Below are positions 1 through 14,850 of a stretch of DNA of 64,000 bases, one piece after another. The first letter of the stretch is position 1. Every line of letters starts with the position of its first letter. Source of the stretch: Puffinus mauretanicus (taxonomy: Eukaryota > Chordata > Aves > Procellariiformes > Procellariidae); contig JAJKFH010001865.1 of the NCBI GenBank assembly GCA_023333565.1, positions 8,291,064-8,355,063 of the forward strand. The letters run 5' to 3'. Position numbers and translations under genes: made by a program. Under the pieces are notes generated by a model. The model had not been told where the DNA came from and did not search any database. It saw nothing but the letters and a program-made list of their open reading frames with translations.

Positions 1-3000
1 CAATCCAAATCTTCCTAAAATGTGAAGTCATCCTTAACATTTAAGACTTATTGTTGGGTAACTTTAAAAAAAAAAAATCCTACTTTTACACTGCTTGGCC
101 TGACATGAAATACCATAAAAATATTCATTATTTTAACAAGACCTCCAGATGAAGACTCTGAACTACTTTAAAACAACAAACAAATAACCCTCTGGTAATT
201 CAGGAAATCATTTACAATTTTCAGTTTTAGTTTTTCAAACGGGGTATTCCAGATTCTAATTGAAAATATTGCAGCAAATGCAAAATAGAGCAATTCCTTC
301 AGACAACGCAAGTTTGTCTGCAAAAGCAGAATAAGAATATGTAAAAAGGAAACAGGTAGTTTCATATACTGTGAGAGATGCATTTACTGTGCCATTTGAA
401 ACACTGTCATAGCTACCTTTACACAAGCTAGAGCTCGACTGCTTTCATAAATACACATATATATTTGCAGGTTGCACCTGAAGCCCCAATTCCTGCCCAT
501 AACGGTAGCAATCCACATCAGCACTTTCCACCCTCCAGTATAACCGAGCAAACAGTCCTGCTCCATCACCCACAAACAATCATCTTGGAAGCATATAATA
601 GAATAAGCTTGCATTCAAATTTTGCATTCCTGAAACAGAATAGCTTGTTCTAGTCACTGATGCAAAAAATACATTTTTACAACTAACTGTTGTACAGTAA
701 ACCTCAAAGCTTTCAGCTGAAATGGTGTCACTGTGATTGGCCATGCAGATACAACACAGCATGAGACAGAGCTCTACCTGAGGAGTGCAAACTCAGCAGA
801 CGAGACAAAAGGTGTTCAGTAAGGGGATATAACTATCCACACGGAAAACAGAGGTTCAACAAGTCAAGACAGCAGCTGAACAGGGTACAACCCAGCCTAT
901 GCAACTCTAGCTCATAAGGAGCCCTGATGGTTTCATTTTGACAGCTCATATACTTCAATCATTGTATGTCTTCCTCAAGGTCAGAAAAGAGTCCAAAATT
1001 GAATCCACCTTTCACAAATTCTAGTCTTATTCCCTAACTATAAAATTGCTTTTCATCTCCTTTCCTATTAGTGGAAATAAGAACAAAGCATGGAGTAGGA
1101 GATATATGGGGCTTGCCCTGGACAGACATCAATGTAGACCAATGGTCCATTGTGTCCTGTCTTTAACAGTTGACAGTGATCGATGCTTCAGAAAGGTGTT
1201 AAGCTCACTGAGAATTAACCAGCTTCTGAATAAGGTTTTTGATTCTTGAGACAAAAATACTTAAAGCAATACAAAAAATTATAACAATAATAGGAATAAT
1301 GTGTCAGTGAGATTTCCACCTATGTTTAAATCTGGAAATGTGAAGATTTCCCTAATCAGCCTCCCTCAGCTCTCACACGCATGAACACTCCACATGCATT
1401 ACTGAAAGGCTGCTTATGAGTATTGGCAGCTACTAATGACTTTGAATAAAAAAAGGCAAGGAAGTAGTTGATGGGAGGGAAAAGGGAAGGATAAAAGGAC
1501 AAGAAGGAATCAGATAAACATAGATGTGATCCAAAGTCCAACAAAGCCAATGGAATGATTCATACTGACTTCAGAAGTCATGTGAGATGGAGTCTGAAAA
1601 GGCAGAGAACAGATTTTAGGCCTAATGGTAGACATGTTATTTCTCCAAATGTTCTACAACAGAGGACATGGTGTTTACTCTAAAACAGTCATCTGTAAGA
1701 AGAGAGTTATAGCCCATTTTGCTTCCTCTTAAATGGCTCTGGCAGCTTTTTCTAATGTGTGATATGGGAAATCTTTTCTTTTTTTCCCCATCATATAACC
1801 TAAAAAAGATACTATCCACACACATTCATGTCTATCAGACTGTGTTAGTGGCCACACAACCACAACCCTCGGGGATTATGAAAATAATGTGAGCTATGGA
1901 TTACGTGCCCTGCTTAAAAAAAGCGGCAGTCAGTGACTACTTTGAAAATGCTGTTAACCCTTTGTCACATCCCAGTTAGAAATGAGAAAAATGAGCATGG
2001 CTAGCAGTCTTTATCCTGATGACTGTTCCAGTAAGAGCTATTACCTAGAAAAGAAATAACACAGGAATAAAGTTCCATCCAAATCCAGCAACACATTCAA
2101 ATGTACACTATGGACTGGGTTGCTCAGCAGATGAGATGAGACGATGACAAGTTCTTTCCGATCTTTACAGAATAGGAAAAACTTAAAGTCTGAAAATATT
2201 TGAAGGCTGTATTCAGTCAGCAGCCTCAGTGGTCAGCAGCTGAAGGCAAAAATATTGTTTTGCATGACATAAAAACAAATGTATGCAAAATCCTTTGTTG
2301 TGCCACTGCATAAACTTCTTGGCTGCACAATTTATGATTCTTGGTTAGAAAAAAAAACCAGAATTTCTCTATCTGCTTTTCACTTTTGATTGTGTATAAA
2401 AGCAGTTGAATATAGACTGTACACTGAACAGAAGACCAAGGAAAAGTGAGTTTGGTGCTGTGCCCAGGTGAGTTAGCCCTAGGACACAAACCAATGCCAT
2501 TTAAAGGCATTGTAGTATACTATGGAAATAACACCAGCAAGAACCTAAAAATCCTATTTTACAAGAAGCAGACCAGCAAATAAGCAGTTTAAGAGGATTT
2601 TAGTAAGTATTTTGGCTCCAAAAATTGTATTGTGCTAATAAATATAATCTGTCAGCACAGATGGGGAAAAATAAGAGGTAATAGAAGCAGAAACGTTTCC
2701 CACATAGTTTCAGGCTAAAACTGTTATTGAAGCTTTCCCTTGCCTTTCTGGTAACACGAATACAAGAGCATTGTCCTGGGGCATGAGACCAAGTAAATGA
2801 AGCTGACAAGAAACAACAAGACAGCAAGATAACAGAAACTTCACCACGGACTGCTTTTTACTATGTACACAGACAACACATAAAACAGGGCCATGATCTC
2901 AGGTACTATTACATGGATACTAAGCAATGCTATTAGATGAATAGCACCAGGGAACACAAGGTACACTTTTCTTGCCGTTTAGCTATGAATTTCAGTGACA

Positions 3001-4769
3001 GCCGTTGCCTGAAAAGCTGTTGCCCCAGAAACTTCTCCATTTCCTTCCAACCATTGTGCCAGATGCCAACATAAAGACTTACATGCCAATCAACATATAT
3101 ACAGTCACATTATCTTAAAGGTCTGGATCTCCAAAAAGTCAAGGGTATTGTTTGCAAATACTGTGATGAAAAATGTCATTGCAGGTGTCAAATTCAGTCT
3201 GGAGGGACTGGCCCAAGACACGGTGAGAGAGACAGACAACTGCTTGCAGTAAATACCAGCCAAGAGTCAGAAAACTCTCCACTTGCCTGGCTTCACTCCT
3301 TGGCGTTTCATGAGCGCAAGAAACTGCTGGCATGCAGGTAAAGCCTTAACTCTCCCCTGGAAGTGGCTTCTGTGGTAGGAGGATAAGGGCAAACTTGGGA
3401 TGGGATGACATAAAAGAAGCTTTCTGGGAATGAGAAAGGTAGGCAATAGCACACACACAAGGCAGGAAGGTCGGGTGGTCAAGGAGCATGTCCTAATTTA
3501 TTTGGTGAGAAGGCAATGGAAGGAGGGCAACATTACACCGGCCCCGTATTACAAGCAGCCTGACACAAAGCTATGAGCTGGCTTAGCTACCATGAGTGGC
3601 TCCTCAGCAAACTATACCGGGATATTCCTGGGCTAACTCACTCTCAGTTTTGTCTCATTTAGACCCCCAACATTACTCACTTTCAGCCAGGCTGCTCTAC
3701 CTTTTGGCAATCATGCTTTTTAAAAGACATTTGCTTACCTATAAATAGAGGTAGGTACTGAGGAGGATTCACCATAAAGATATGTGTTTCTGAGCACTTC
3801 TAAAAATTTTTTTTTAAAATCTCACAAAGCACCTTTCTGCACAGTTCTAAAAATGTTTAGACCCCATGATTCTAAAGGAAGAAACAGATAATGAGCACGT
3901 CCACTGTACAGCATTTCACCATTTCTATGCTGGAGGCAAGAACTCCATGATGACCTGCAACCAAACCACCTCCCCCCTTCCCTATCCCTTACTCTTTGGA
4001 GCTACTAGAACAAGCGCTTCCTCCCTTGCTCCTGGTGAAATCCATCCCATTCTTTGTCAAGGTGCTGGGAATGAGAGGGATCAGTGAAAAGGTAGCTGCT
4101 AGAAATAGCTGTGAGTCCTTCCAAAAAATAAGGGATTCATGAGATGGAATAGGGATGGATAGGGCCCTCCCTAGCCCTATCACAAGTTGCCTCTTAATAA
4201 AGTTCAGTTCCTGCTCGTATATGCTTTGAATCTGTCAGTACTAAAGCAGTTTTTAAGAGGGAAGATGTTTTTAAGTTTTTAAGTATGGGAAGACAAGCAG
4301 GGAAAATGATGTGAGAATACGTCTGACTTTGTTCTCATACAGTAGACCTGATAGAGATTACTCAGCACCCAGTCATTATAAATGGACATCCCTTGAAGGG
4401 GCAGGTTTACTGACTGATGACTGTGGACTGGCCAATTCTATTTCATCAACCTATTATTCACTGTAAATGTGTGGAAAATCCATCTGTTCTTACTTCTCCA
4501 TATACACCAGATATGAAAGGAAACAAAAAACCTGTTTGAGCAAAAAGCAAGAGCATGACAAGAATACCCTTAAGATACGACCTTATTCTCACAGTACAAA
4601 CAGCCTCTGTTCCCCATGCCTCAGACAGATGTTTACTAACACAATAGAAGGTGGCTCTCTCTACTCCCTCTCTCACATAGGATAAACCAAAATACCTCTC
4701 AATGAGAGTACAACATAGCTGCTCGGATTGAGCAACAGTCAGCTAAGAAATCTTATATTTACTCTGGAT

Positions 4770-4880
4770 CTACAGTGACTTGCCTCAAGCAAGTAACTTT
4801 ATGGGTGATCAGCCCTTCCACATGAAAAAAAGGAAAGCAGTAGGGGTTCCTGAGGGGCAGTTTGGAAGAGGTGAAAATCT
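4770..4880 (+). repeat. Possible degraded MIR-like SINE
   Basis: The order of landmarks is weakly MIR-like: a GTGACTTG...CAAGTAACTT region, then a CTTCC-CAT-GAAAA-AGG region where MIR has its 'TTTCCTCATCTGTAAAATGG' part. The match is poor and could be chance. Confidence 0.25.
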
Positions 4881-5064
4881 TTACACCTAAAGTAACAAGC
4901 GAAAGAGATCTGATTCTTCAAACATGCAATCAGTTCCAATTGTACTTCCAGCATGGAAAAATAATATAAAGCTATGATAAAAGGTAGAAGCGGTATATCG
5001 TCCAGGAGAGTTGGTCTTAGTATGTCTTAGCTACATGGACCACATTGTACCAACAGGCATATGG

Positions 5065-5083
5065 ACACACACGCGCGCGCGCA
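5065..5083. repeat. (CA)n/(CG)n microsatellite
   Basis: ACACACACGCGCGCGCGCAC, an alternating purine-pyrimidine run with a CG core. It is potentially Z-DNA forming and is unusual for its five consecutive CG dinucleotides in an otherwise CpG-poor intron. Confidence 0.85.
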
Positions 5084-7567
5084 CTAGCTGTACCCCAGCA
5101 AGAAATATTGACGAAAATTATTTCGGCTAAAGGCATATGAGAGATATGATCTACTTCTCTGTGGAGTTAGTTAAAGAGCATTAGTTATAATCCGTGCAAG
5201 ACTGTGAATAAATAAAACTCGGTGAATCCTTTTTAGGAGAGGGAAGAGAAAGACGCCAAAAATGCTTCTGGTTGGCCACATTTTCCCTTTTCTTCTCAAC
5301 TGGAATTTTTATAAAATGCATCTTTTAATACGGATCTCCAAAATCCTTCCTAAACTGGGTGATCAACAGCTACATATAGTCTGTCATTATTAGATTTCTC
5401 TTCTTGCTCCCTTCTTTAAATATTGTGCAAGATTTAGCTATTCGTTAATACGAGTAAAGCAGCCTTAATACTGTCACAGAAAGCATTTCCTAACAGATAC
5501 CAGTAAGTAACACTGGCTTTTGGAATAGGTTGGAAACTGGTCTGACCCTCTTCTTACTAGACATTGAATTATTTCTGCATGTTCAGCTGAGAGAAGTCTG
5601 GGGATGGAGATGTTCTCTACTGAGAACATTTCCAGCAGCAGATCGTCCTCTAAGTGTAGAGCAAATTTCACATACAAAAGGGGCTGAGTGTTTAGGTGGT
5701 GTTCAAAACCCCACAGGAAGCCCAAGAAAAGAACTGTTTCTCAGTCCACGAGAGCTAAATGGTAAGGAACGAAGCTTTCTGAATATCCATGGTGAGCACA
5801 TTCCCTTGTTATTTTGCCATACAAACTGTATTTGTAATTACCACTGAATTGTTACTGTGATGTGAATGAGAAGTGGTTGTAAATAGAAAGGATTCTGCTG
5901 CAAAACTGGGGGCCCAGCTGGAAACTGTTAGAAACAGGCATCACTAGTCATATACCACAAATACTTACTCCTTTATGTGAGCTGAGTGTAACACAAAATC
6001 TCTAGTAGGCACTGGTCCCCACAAAGAGTTTGCGACTCCTTGAACTAAAATACTAATTTAGAGTTAGACTTTTCTTCACGCCATGACTCCTCTGCTCTTT
6101 CTGGGAATTATGGAGATTTTTAAATAGTACTAATCCTCACTAGCAGATGGTAGTAGCACTTTGTCAGAGCATTATTACGTTTCAGTTAACACTTTGGAAT
6201 TTTAATGCAACAAGCTCCTCAACCCCCTCCATAAAAGAGCCATTTCAAAGCTTACATCTGCATCTGCTGCTGTCCACTGACTTCTTACCATCATGAGAAG
6301 TGGCCTTGGAAACAGCAGTATTAAAAATTATAAAATACCTTAGAATCCAAGATGGTCGGGTGGAATTTGTGAAATGAACCACAACTGGTAACCTCTGTTG
6401 TATTACTAAAGCAATGCTAACAGCAAAATACCTCTCCATGGCACGTACTCTGAAACTTGCCTCAAAAACCAAACGCTTGTTATTCCTAAGTACCAGACAT
6501 TTGATTATTCATTGTAGATGCCTGGAGGTGAGAGGGAAAGAAAATGGCACACGCTTGGTTCTACAGGGAGGATTAGGCAGAACGAAGGGATGGGGGGCTA
6601 CAGGGATGACTTTAACTGCTTCCAAAGCACTGACAATTTCAACATTCTATTTGTTACTCCGAGCTAGTGGTACAAAATGATGCAAGAACCTTGTTTATAT
6701 AAAGTTAGCTCTCTCTCCCTTTCATGTTCTGGATGGGAGTCTGTAAACCTACTATTTTTTGAAAACAGTTGTACTCCTTACTTGACACAACACAAAGAGC
6801 CAATTAATTCTAGCCTCAGGGACATTTGGCAGTCTTACAAAAAGTGGGGGAAAAAAAATGCATCCCTTTAAAAAAAAAAGCTAAAAAAAACCCCCATGGT
6901 ACTTTAATGAACAGCTTTTTTTCCTTTTTTACTCCTAAATCCTGCAGAAGATGACTTTCAGCAATAGCAGTTTCCAAATGCTATCATTATCTACCTTCCC
7001 CTGAGGAAGTATTTACCTCCCCCTCCCATACATCATTCAGCCCTGTTATTAGAGATCATTGATCTCAAACAGAAAAATATTTAAAAACCTATTATCCCCA
7101 ATTCTTATTGTGTCTCATTTAGAGGAAATACAAGTCAGCAGCTGCCCCTTTGCTGCTTTGAATGGGGGTTGGACAAGGCTGATATTGACAGAAAACCAGA
7201 CTTCAGCCTCAACAGCCCAAATGAGGACATATGCCGCAAGATAAGCATGAAAGCAGATCCACTCACCACTCTGGAGCTTCGCTGAAGAGAGGTCTAACTT
7301 TTAATGCAAGCTATGCAGCTATTCAAGAGAGGAGGAGAAAGCTAGAGCTCTCCCTCTCACTCCATGGAAGACACCACAGGCTTTGAATCCAGAAGCATGC
7401 GGCATTATTTTCCCTTTCCTTCCTTCCTAAATTAATCAAAAGTCAATGGAGCAGAAGCTGTGGCTTGGTGCATCCCTTCCTCCCACTCACCAGCCACAGA
7501 AGCTGAGCTTACATGGAGGCACAGCACAAACCAGCAATGAACTGCTGCACAGAGGAAGCTAAGGAAG

Positions 7568-7620
7568 ATTATTTAATCAAAGGGATAATGCTAAGGCACA
7601 GGGAGGTACAACACACTTGG
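7568..7620 (-). repeat. Possible antisense MIR fragment
   Basis: The plus strand contains AAGGCACAGGGAGGTACAAC, close to the antisense MIR landmark 'GAGGCACAGAGAGGTTAAG', after a degraded ATTATTT...GGGATAA part. It is a single-landmark match and so only suggestive. Confidence 0.3.
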
Positions 7621-9322
7621 AGTTTTCCTGGGAGCAGAGGGGTGGAAGATGATACTTTCAATACTCATTGTTTGTATCTGTGTGCAACATACTAGGCAAT
7701 ACAAAGATACAATGGATCTCACAAAGTAACCAGGTACAATTACCAGCTAAAGAAAAAAAAAAAAAAATTAAGATCTACCACAGAAATCAAATGCTTTACA
7801 ATAAAACTATAGAGGCTGGACGGGGAGAAACAATCCCATTTTCTAATCTATAATTTAGTTTCTTTAAAACTTAGTATTATCTTCTAGATATGTTGTATTC
7901 AATGCATCGTTTGCATTATATTATTATTCTTTTCAGTAATACTTGGGCCATTCCAGTGCCTCGCTCCTTTGGATTTCCCAACTTTCCTCAAATGCATACA
8001 TATATACCTCCTCTATATGGCCTGTCCCAGCTGTTTAAAGCCCAGTCTCCAGCCCACATAAGTGTAACATTACCTGCTATTCCCTAGAAGGATCCTGTAC
8101 TCTTAGAAATCTAGCCTGGCCCATCACTCAGGCTAGCTCCCTCCAAATGTTTCCTGCACCCCTCCACCATCCAACAAACTCCCACCACTGCTAACCATAG
8201 CCCTCCACCCCCTTCCAAAACTCCCATGTAGAAGGCACCACCAGAACCTTCCCCACAGCACTGCTGCTGATAACGCTTTGTTTCCTGCCAACTCGTGCTG
8301 TCCTTTACCTGCAAACTCCTCCTTCCCTTGCAGGTAGGCACAGCATCGATGATGTCCCTAAGACATCAACCCTCTGTGATGGTGACACCAAGCGCTGCTG
8401 ATCATTCCCTGTCTAGTATATATATGTTACATACAGAACACGCTTTTCTCCCGCCCACTTCCCTCAGCCATTTTATTTGAAGTAGTCCCTATACTCTTTG
8501 CAGCACTGGCAAAAATGAGAGAGAACTTTTTCAAGTAGATGGGCATTTCTCATGTATGTCCAGGATACAATCCAATTCCGTAACAGGAGAGCTACTCCAA
8601 GGAGCTGGAAAATCATTTCTCTAGATTGTTTCAATAATATTTCAATAACATTCTAGAAACTCTGCAAGGCTAGCTAATGAGGCTGTGGATGCTTTTAGAA
8701 TCGCTGGATATATTTAAATATCTCTTTTAAACAAACTAAGGCATTTTGCAATATATATTGTTCCACCTTCCCAAAAAGGGCTCTTTTCTTTCTACCTAGA
8801 CATCTTCCAAAACTGTACCATGAAATATTTGTCCAAACAGAGAGAGAGCGCGCACACATGTGCATAACCGTGCATTAGTTCTTGTACTAGGTAAAGCCAG
8901 AGAGTAATATGTTAGCAGCTGATGAGATAATGATTGTTTTTATTTTGCCAATTTAACCAATGTTATTGGCAATAAAGCATTGCAGGTAATGATTATACAC
9001 ACATCACTAGCCTCCATTTCCCATCAACTCTCTTACCTCACAGCACTGTAACTGTTGTTACCACATGCCCCAAACCAGGGAAACACTGACATCAGCCACG
9101 CCGCATCTGCCCAGTCAGTACATCCCGGTAGACATATCTACGTGCTTTCATTCCTTCATACCCAGAGTGATCATTCACGAACATGAATGAATGAATCTGT
9201 CTTTCAAAAGACGCCAAAAGATTTGCAAATTTGTATCCTGGTGTACAAACCATCTGAGTTGCAGAGAGATCCAAGCCCTCTCTTTTACTTCATCTTGAAG
9301 TCTTCTGACAGCCCACCTTTTG

Positions 9323-9375
9323 TTTCATATTTGTACAGCTTCTAGCACAGTGGGGTGCCATTTCACGATTTGTAT
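9323..9375 (+). repeat. MIR/amniote SINE 3'-end-like fragment
   Basis: The string ATTTGTACAGCTTCTAGCAC followed by AGTGGGGTGCC matches well a motif I recall from amniote MIR-type SINEs ('TTTGTACAGCGCCTAGCACAATGGGG'). The 5' part of the element is not recognisable here. Confidence 0.5.
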
Positions 9376-12300
9376 TCACATTATGACTTCCTGCAAGTAA
9401 AAAACCTCCCAAATCTCTGTGTTGTTACTTAAAGTAGATACTAATGTCACCCCAAATTAAAGAAAAATCCGGTCAAATATTTTCAGAAAGAATAATCCCT
9501 CCGATTACTGAAAAAGTGAGTGTTTATACATGGTATATGCATACATAAATACATACCCCATTGCTAGTTATTAGCCTGTATCATGGAGCTGGAAATTTAA
9601 ATAGTACCTGTGTAGTACATTTTAAAAGATATTTATAGCAAATATATCAGTGGATATACTGCAATGCTGCTTGCATCTGTATGTTCACAAAGGGGAGAGC
9701 TGAAGACAGACTAGCCTTAAGCAGGATAGTCAACTTTTCGGGGTATGTTTGTCTCAAAAGACGGCAAATAAGTGGAATTCCAGAGAAATAAAAAGATAAA
9801 AAGCTTCATCTGTCCAAATAACAGGTATTTGTGTTATGGTATGTTTAACTTTGTTCTTCCTGGACAGAAAATACATATTTAAGAGTATAGAACATAGAAA
9901 CCATCACAACTGCTTGCCATGAACTTGGAATACGAGAGAGAAAGAAATGAATAAAAATAGTGAAAGGGAGAAGAAGTATGTGTATTTTAATACTACCAAT
10001 AATAGCTATCACCTTCACTTGTCATTTAACACACAGCCCGTACTGTACACTGGCTGTACACTGCCAGTACTCTACACTGGCCTGACGGAATGAGAACCAG
10101 ATCTTTTTCCCTTTAACAGTTCTCCAGTACATAAAATGATTTAAAAACATTCTCAGATATTTTAAGCTGAACACTATAAAGATTGCAGGACAGCAAAGGA
10201 TCTACAACAACAAATATTCTTGCTTAATAGTGTTTGGTCCAGAGATGTCCCTGCTGTGTGCATTCAGCCCATGATATACTGCCAGACAACTTTTAATTCT
10301 GGTTGCAATCAGTGAGGTAACTCTGCAACAGTCTCTTGTGAAAAAACAACTGACATCTTCAAAACATCCCGATGGCTCAGGAGCCTAAGCTCAGCTGGCA
10401 GTCAGTCAGACTCGAGCTCCTGCGTGTTTTAAAACCAAATCAAGTTACCATCTTTTCATCAGGTCTGGGACCCAAACACAGGTTTTGAGTTGGAGTCCCA
10501 AGGCAAGGAAGCCTGCCCCATGCACATTTTCATTTCTCTATTCAAAATGGATTTGCAAAAGTGGTCATTGTTAAATCTGTATACATTAAAATACGGCACA
10601 GCAAATCCAGGCCTGACATTCAGGTCTGCTGCTACACATCCTTTGCTCTCTCTGGAGTTCTCATCCAGAGCTACTTTCCACAGCACCGGAGCAGTGCTAT
10701 TTGATTTTGATTTATCACAAGTGAATTATTATAATGAAATCACCAACTCGATTTAAGCCTCTGAGAAAGATATGGTTGGACTAACAAAAAATTGTTCTGC
10801 AAAACAAGCAATTATTGTTAGGTTCACTGGATATTGGCCTTAGCAATCCAACTGATTATAGAAAGTTAATGATTTAAAAAGCAATGAAGAAGTAAAAGAT
10901 TAAATCCTTTAAATCTGCATGAAAGACTCCAAGAGGAATTTTACAGTGATTTTCACTGCATATTTTATTAGATATGTGATATTTTATTCATGGGCAAAGC
11001 AAATACAACAATTAGGAATAATTAGCATTTCAGCACAGAGTGTTATCTAATAGGTTAAAATACACATATAATTCTTCATTTAAATTCTGTATTTCACATT
11101 TTCCCTTTCTGGTTCAGAACTTTTCCATTTAGCATAGCACTTACAGGAACATTATACAGCTCCCGAAGAAACAGAAACAGAGAGCGCTAGTGGCTCTCGC
11201 CTTTGATATCTTATTTTCCTCTGCTCCTTGCATTTTTACTCATTTTCTTTTTCAATTTCCTCTTGAGCATAGCTTGTCAGATAAATGCGGCCTAACTTTC
11301 AGGAAACTTTTTCCCTTTCCTCTTTTTTTCCACCCTACTCCCCTGTCATTCCAGAACTAATGTTCAATGAAAACCTACTTTAAATCTAACCCTGCACTCA
11401 CAAATCCACCAGTCTACAGTTGACTAAAAGTACAGTATTTGTCTCTGTACCACCTCTTCCACTACAACTTTAATGTTACAGAGGAATATTGTACTTACTG
11501 TATTATGCTTTCTCATTAAGCTAGTGACACTTTTTATGTTTTTTTTGTTTTGTTTTTTTAATGTAACCACTTTGAGCTGATGCGGTTACCCCAGACCAAA
11601 GCAGGAACAAGACTCTCCAGCTGAAGTGCACTCTGTGGTACAACACAGAATACAAAATACCTCCTTCTCCAATTTAAGTATATTATCACTGAAACTAGGA
11701 TATAAATTTTGAACCTTACAAAATTACAGCACTGCACAATTTCAAGCCTGTTCCCTTGCCAAGTTTCATAACTGTCATCCAAATACCAATACATTTCATC
11801 TACTAACCTTCAATTTCAGCCTGTGTCCTCCCTGTTACACAGATCAGTTGTAACTCTCCAAGTCACAAAAAACATTATTAATTATAGCGGTTGCAGACAC
11901 AAGAGAATCTTTCCCTTACTCCATCGTCTCTCACATAAACCGTTTGGCCAACAATATCCAGAAAACACAGCCTGACTCCTATAATGAAGAACAGCAAAGG
12001 AAACGGCCCTGCTGGTGCTCATGGGAAGAGATTGAAGTACAGAAAGATATGGCAAGACAGACACCTTTTCCTCACCCATTCTTCCACTAGGTGCTTCCAT
12101 TTTAGTCTCTATGTTTAAATTACTACTTCTACATCAAGACTACACAATTAAATTCTACTTCATAGTGGGAGACAACAGCACTTTCCCTTCTCCCTGGGCT
12201 GCTTCAAACGCACGAGCCAGCCATACCCACACAGTTTTGCCCAGGCCCTCCTCACTTTGTGTTGAGGATGGTTTAACTGGCACAGCGGCACACTCACTTC

Positions 12301-12523
12301 ACATGCACTTAGCTCATATTCTGTGCCAAGTGCCACATTGCACCAGCTCAGTATTGCACCTTCTCCAATACAGTCCACTAGTCTAGACGAGCAACAAAGC
12401 CATGGCCGACATTACTCTAAAAAAGGCCAATGTAGCTCATTTTGGTAACTACTGCAAGCAAACAGCAGTTGCTACTCTTACTTGCTAATGGACATAGTAG
12501 ATAGTGCAGGAAGATAAAATAAC

Positions 12524-12590
12524 GTCACAGAAGGAAAGGAATCGCATCCGTATCCAAGAAGCCCAGTAGGAAACTAGTTGCTAGACAGCC
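12524..12590 (-). repeat. Possible antisense MIR/tRNA-SINE head
   Basis: GTCACAGAAGGAAAGGAATC followed by GCATCCGTATCC, AGCCCAG and ACTAGTTGCTAGAC keeps the order of an antisense MIR 5' half (GTCACACAGCAAG, AATCGAACCCGGGTCTCC, CCACTAGACC). Identity is low. Confidence 0.4.
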
Positions 12591-12779
12591 AGTCAGTCTG
12601 GGGTACAAAATGCCCCTGAGAAACATGAGCTTTCATGCCCAGTTCCCAGCCACTACAACAGTTTGCCGGCAAACGGTGTGTAATGCTTTACTGCTGGACT
12701 GTGACTGTCATACTTGCCTCTTGGCACTTCTAGATAGCACAAACAAATGAGTATTCCTTCTGGAATTCAAATCTAATTT

Positions 12780-12797
12780 AAAAAAAAAAAAAAAAAA
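12780..12797. repeat. Poly-A run (18 A)
   Basis: An uninterrupted run of 18 A bases in intron 1. No retrogene body or target duplication is recognisable next to it, so it is listed as a simple homopolymer. Confidence 0.9.
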
Positions 12798-14762
12798 GAA
12801 AACCAAAAAGTGACATCTGAGTTTGCAGATGCAGAAAGATATCCTAGTTTGCCTCATTACCAGTGTATCACCTGAAGTCAATATTTTGCACATATCAAGC
12901 TATCATGTATCATAATATATACTTACATAACATGTTTTCAGAGTTTGATTTTCTTACATTTACTCAAAATATAGATAATTTTATGAATACTGTTTCCTTT
13001 TCCTATTGGTCATTTTTAAGTCCAAACCGCAACAGTAATTGTCTATGTCTAATAAGTTTTTTAAACATTGAAGGTCTAAAACACAAATTATGGTTGGAGA
13101 GTGTGTAGATGAAGAGAGTTTTACCATGCTGTCATATATAGTTCAGGATTAGGAAAATTAACTAGAAACTGATAGCCAAATAGAACTACTCTTTCATATA
13201 GTCTATTTTTAAAATCATCGTTAGCGTGCTGAAAAAAAAAAAAAGCAGCAATGGAGTAGCAGTGACAAAGAGTAAAAATACAAACCTCAAAAGGCAAAAG
13301 CCTCCAATAAATTTCAGCAAAAACAGACTGTCATGGCAGATTATAGATAGCTATATATCAAATGGAAGAAAATGATGTCAGTTCAAGTCTATATCTAGGG
13401 AGTAACCTAATGGCTTACAAAAGTCATCTCCTGCCAATACCACTTGCTTTACAGGGCCAGGGAGTGGAAGAGAACCATATTTAATGCCTTTGTTCATTAA
13501 GTTAAATGAACCTTAGTTGGTAGGTTTATGTAGTCACAGTCTTAAAAGATTTTTCTCCAGTGTGTTTTTTCAAAGATGGCATTGTGAGAATAAAGACTCT
13601 GTGCATCCATAAGTAGACATCTGAAAGCACACAGCAGCAGCAGCGATACCATGTCAGGCATTTGTTAGGACACCACTTGAAAACGGATGGTTGGGTTTTT
13701 TTCCTCCGTCTTTACCAAGGACAAAGAACTTGAAGTAACGCTAAGAATTACTTAAGAACATGAAAAGAAGCCGCTTGCTGTAGTCAGCAATCCATAGGCT
13801 CAGTTTAAAAATCTTCTGAAGTCAACTAAGCAACTCACCTGGATTATGACAGACTCTGGATAAGCCCCTGGTGATCACTAAAACACTCCAGAAAGCAGTG
13901 ACACCTAACGGCAAGCATGCCTTTGGAGGATAGCAAGTCATAATATATGGCATGAAAAATTATCCCTCTTTAGCTGCAGAGTAACTAGCACTAAAACACA
14001 TTATAGGGACTGGAATACTGACACAAATCTAAGCACCTGGGAGAGAGTTTAAGAAATAGCACACATAGAAACACAGTATGCCACGCATGCTGTGCATTTA
14101 AGTAGAACACAGTTAATAATGAAACCTACTGGCTGCTAAGCCACAGTGCGCTGTATTCCAGGTCTTCATCCATATGTATGTTTAAAATAAGCAAGTAACC
14201 TTGGCACATTCTAGAGCAGGGAAAGCAGAGACCTGAACACTCATCTGTAGACACTATAGACACATAGAGTTTTATTTGTTTTTAATAAATCTGTTTTGCT
14301 TGCTTGTCCTGCGCTTTACAAAATCTATGCGAGAATACTGTAATGAACAGTTAGTGACATACACTACATACCTTCTAATGAGGCTTTACCAATAGCACAG
14401 CAAATTAAATTCTTATTACCAATGCACAACACAATACTAGCCAAGCTGCGTTGTAGTACAACGGCTTACAAAATGAAACATGGATGTGCATACCACCAAG
14501 CTAGATGACTCCCTTCCCCTTACAAAAAAATTTTACATTTTAAGGGCACTACCACATCAACAGAAGATGTAAGCAACAGACCCCATGTTGGAATTGCCTT
14601 AATATTATTATTAATGGTACAGAAGAGCTTAAAAGTATGAACCAAAACTCAGGACCCAGCAATGCTGGGAACTTGTGTAACACAAGGAATGCAGCAGCCC
14701 TGGCCTGCAAAGTCTAAAAGCTGAGAGGAGTAAGGGAAGAGCAGATCTAATTTTCTCTCTTA

Positions 14763-14850
14763 GAAAAAAAAATATAGTATATATTAAAAAAAAATATTAA
14801 AAGCATATATATAAATATATGTAAAAGCACATATATATAAAGTATATAAT
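14763..14850. repeat. AT-rich low-complexity tract
   Basis: TATATA and poly-A runs alternate, including ATATATATAAATATATG-type units. No element is recognisable. Confidence 0.8.
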
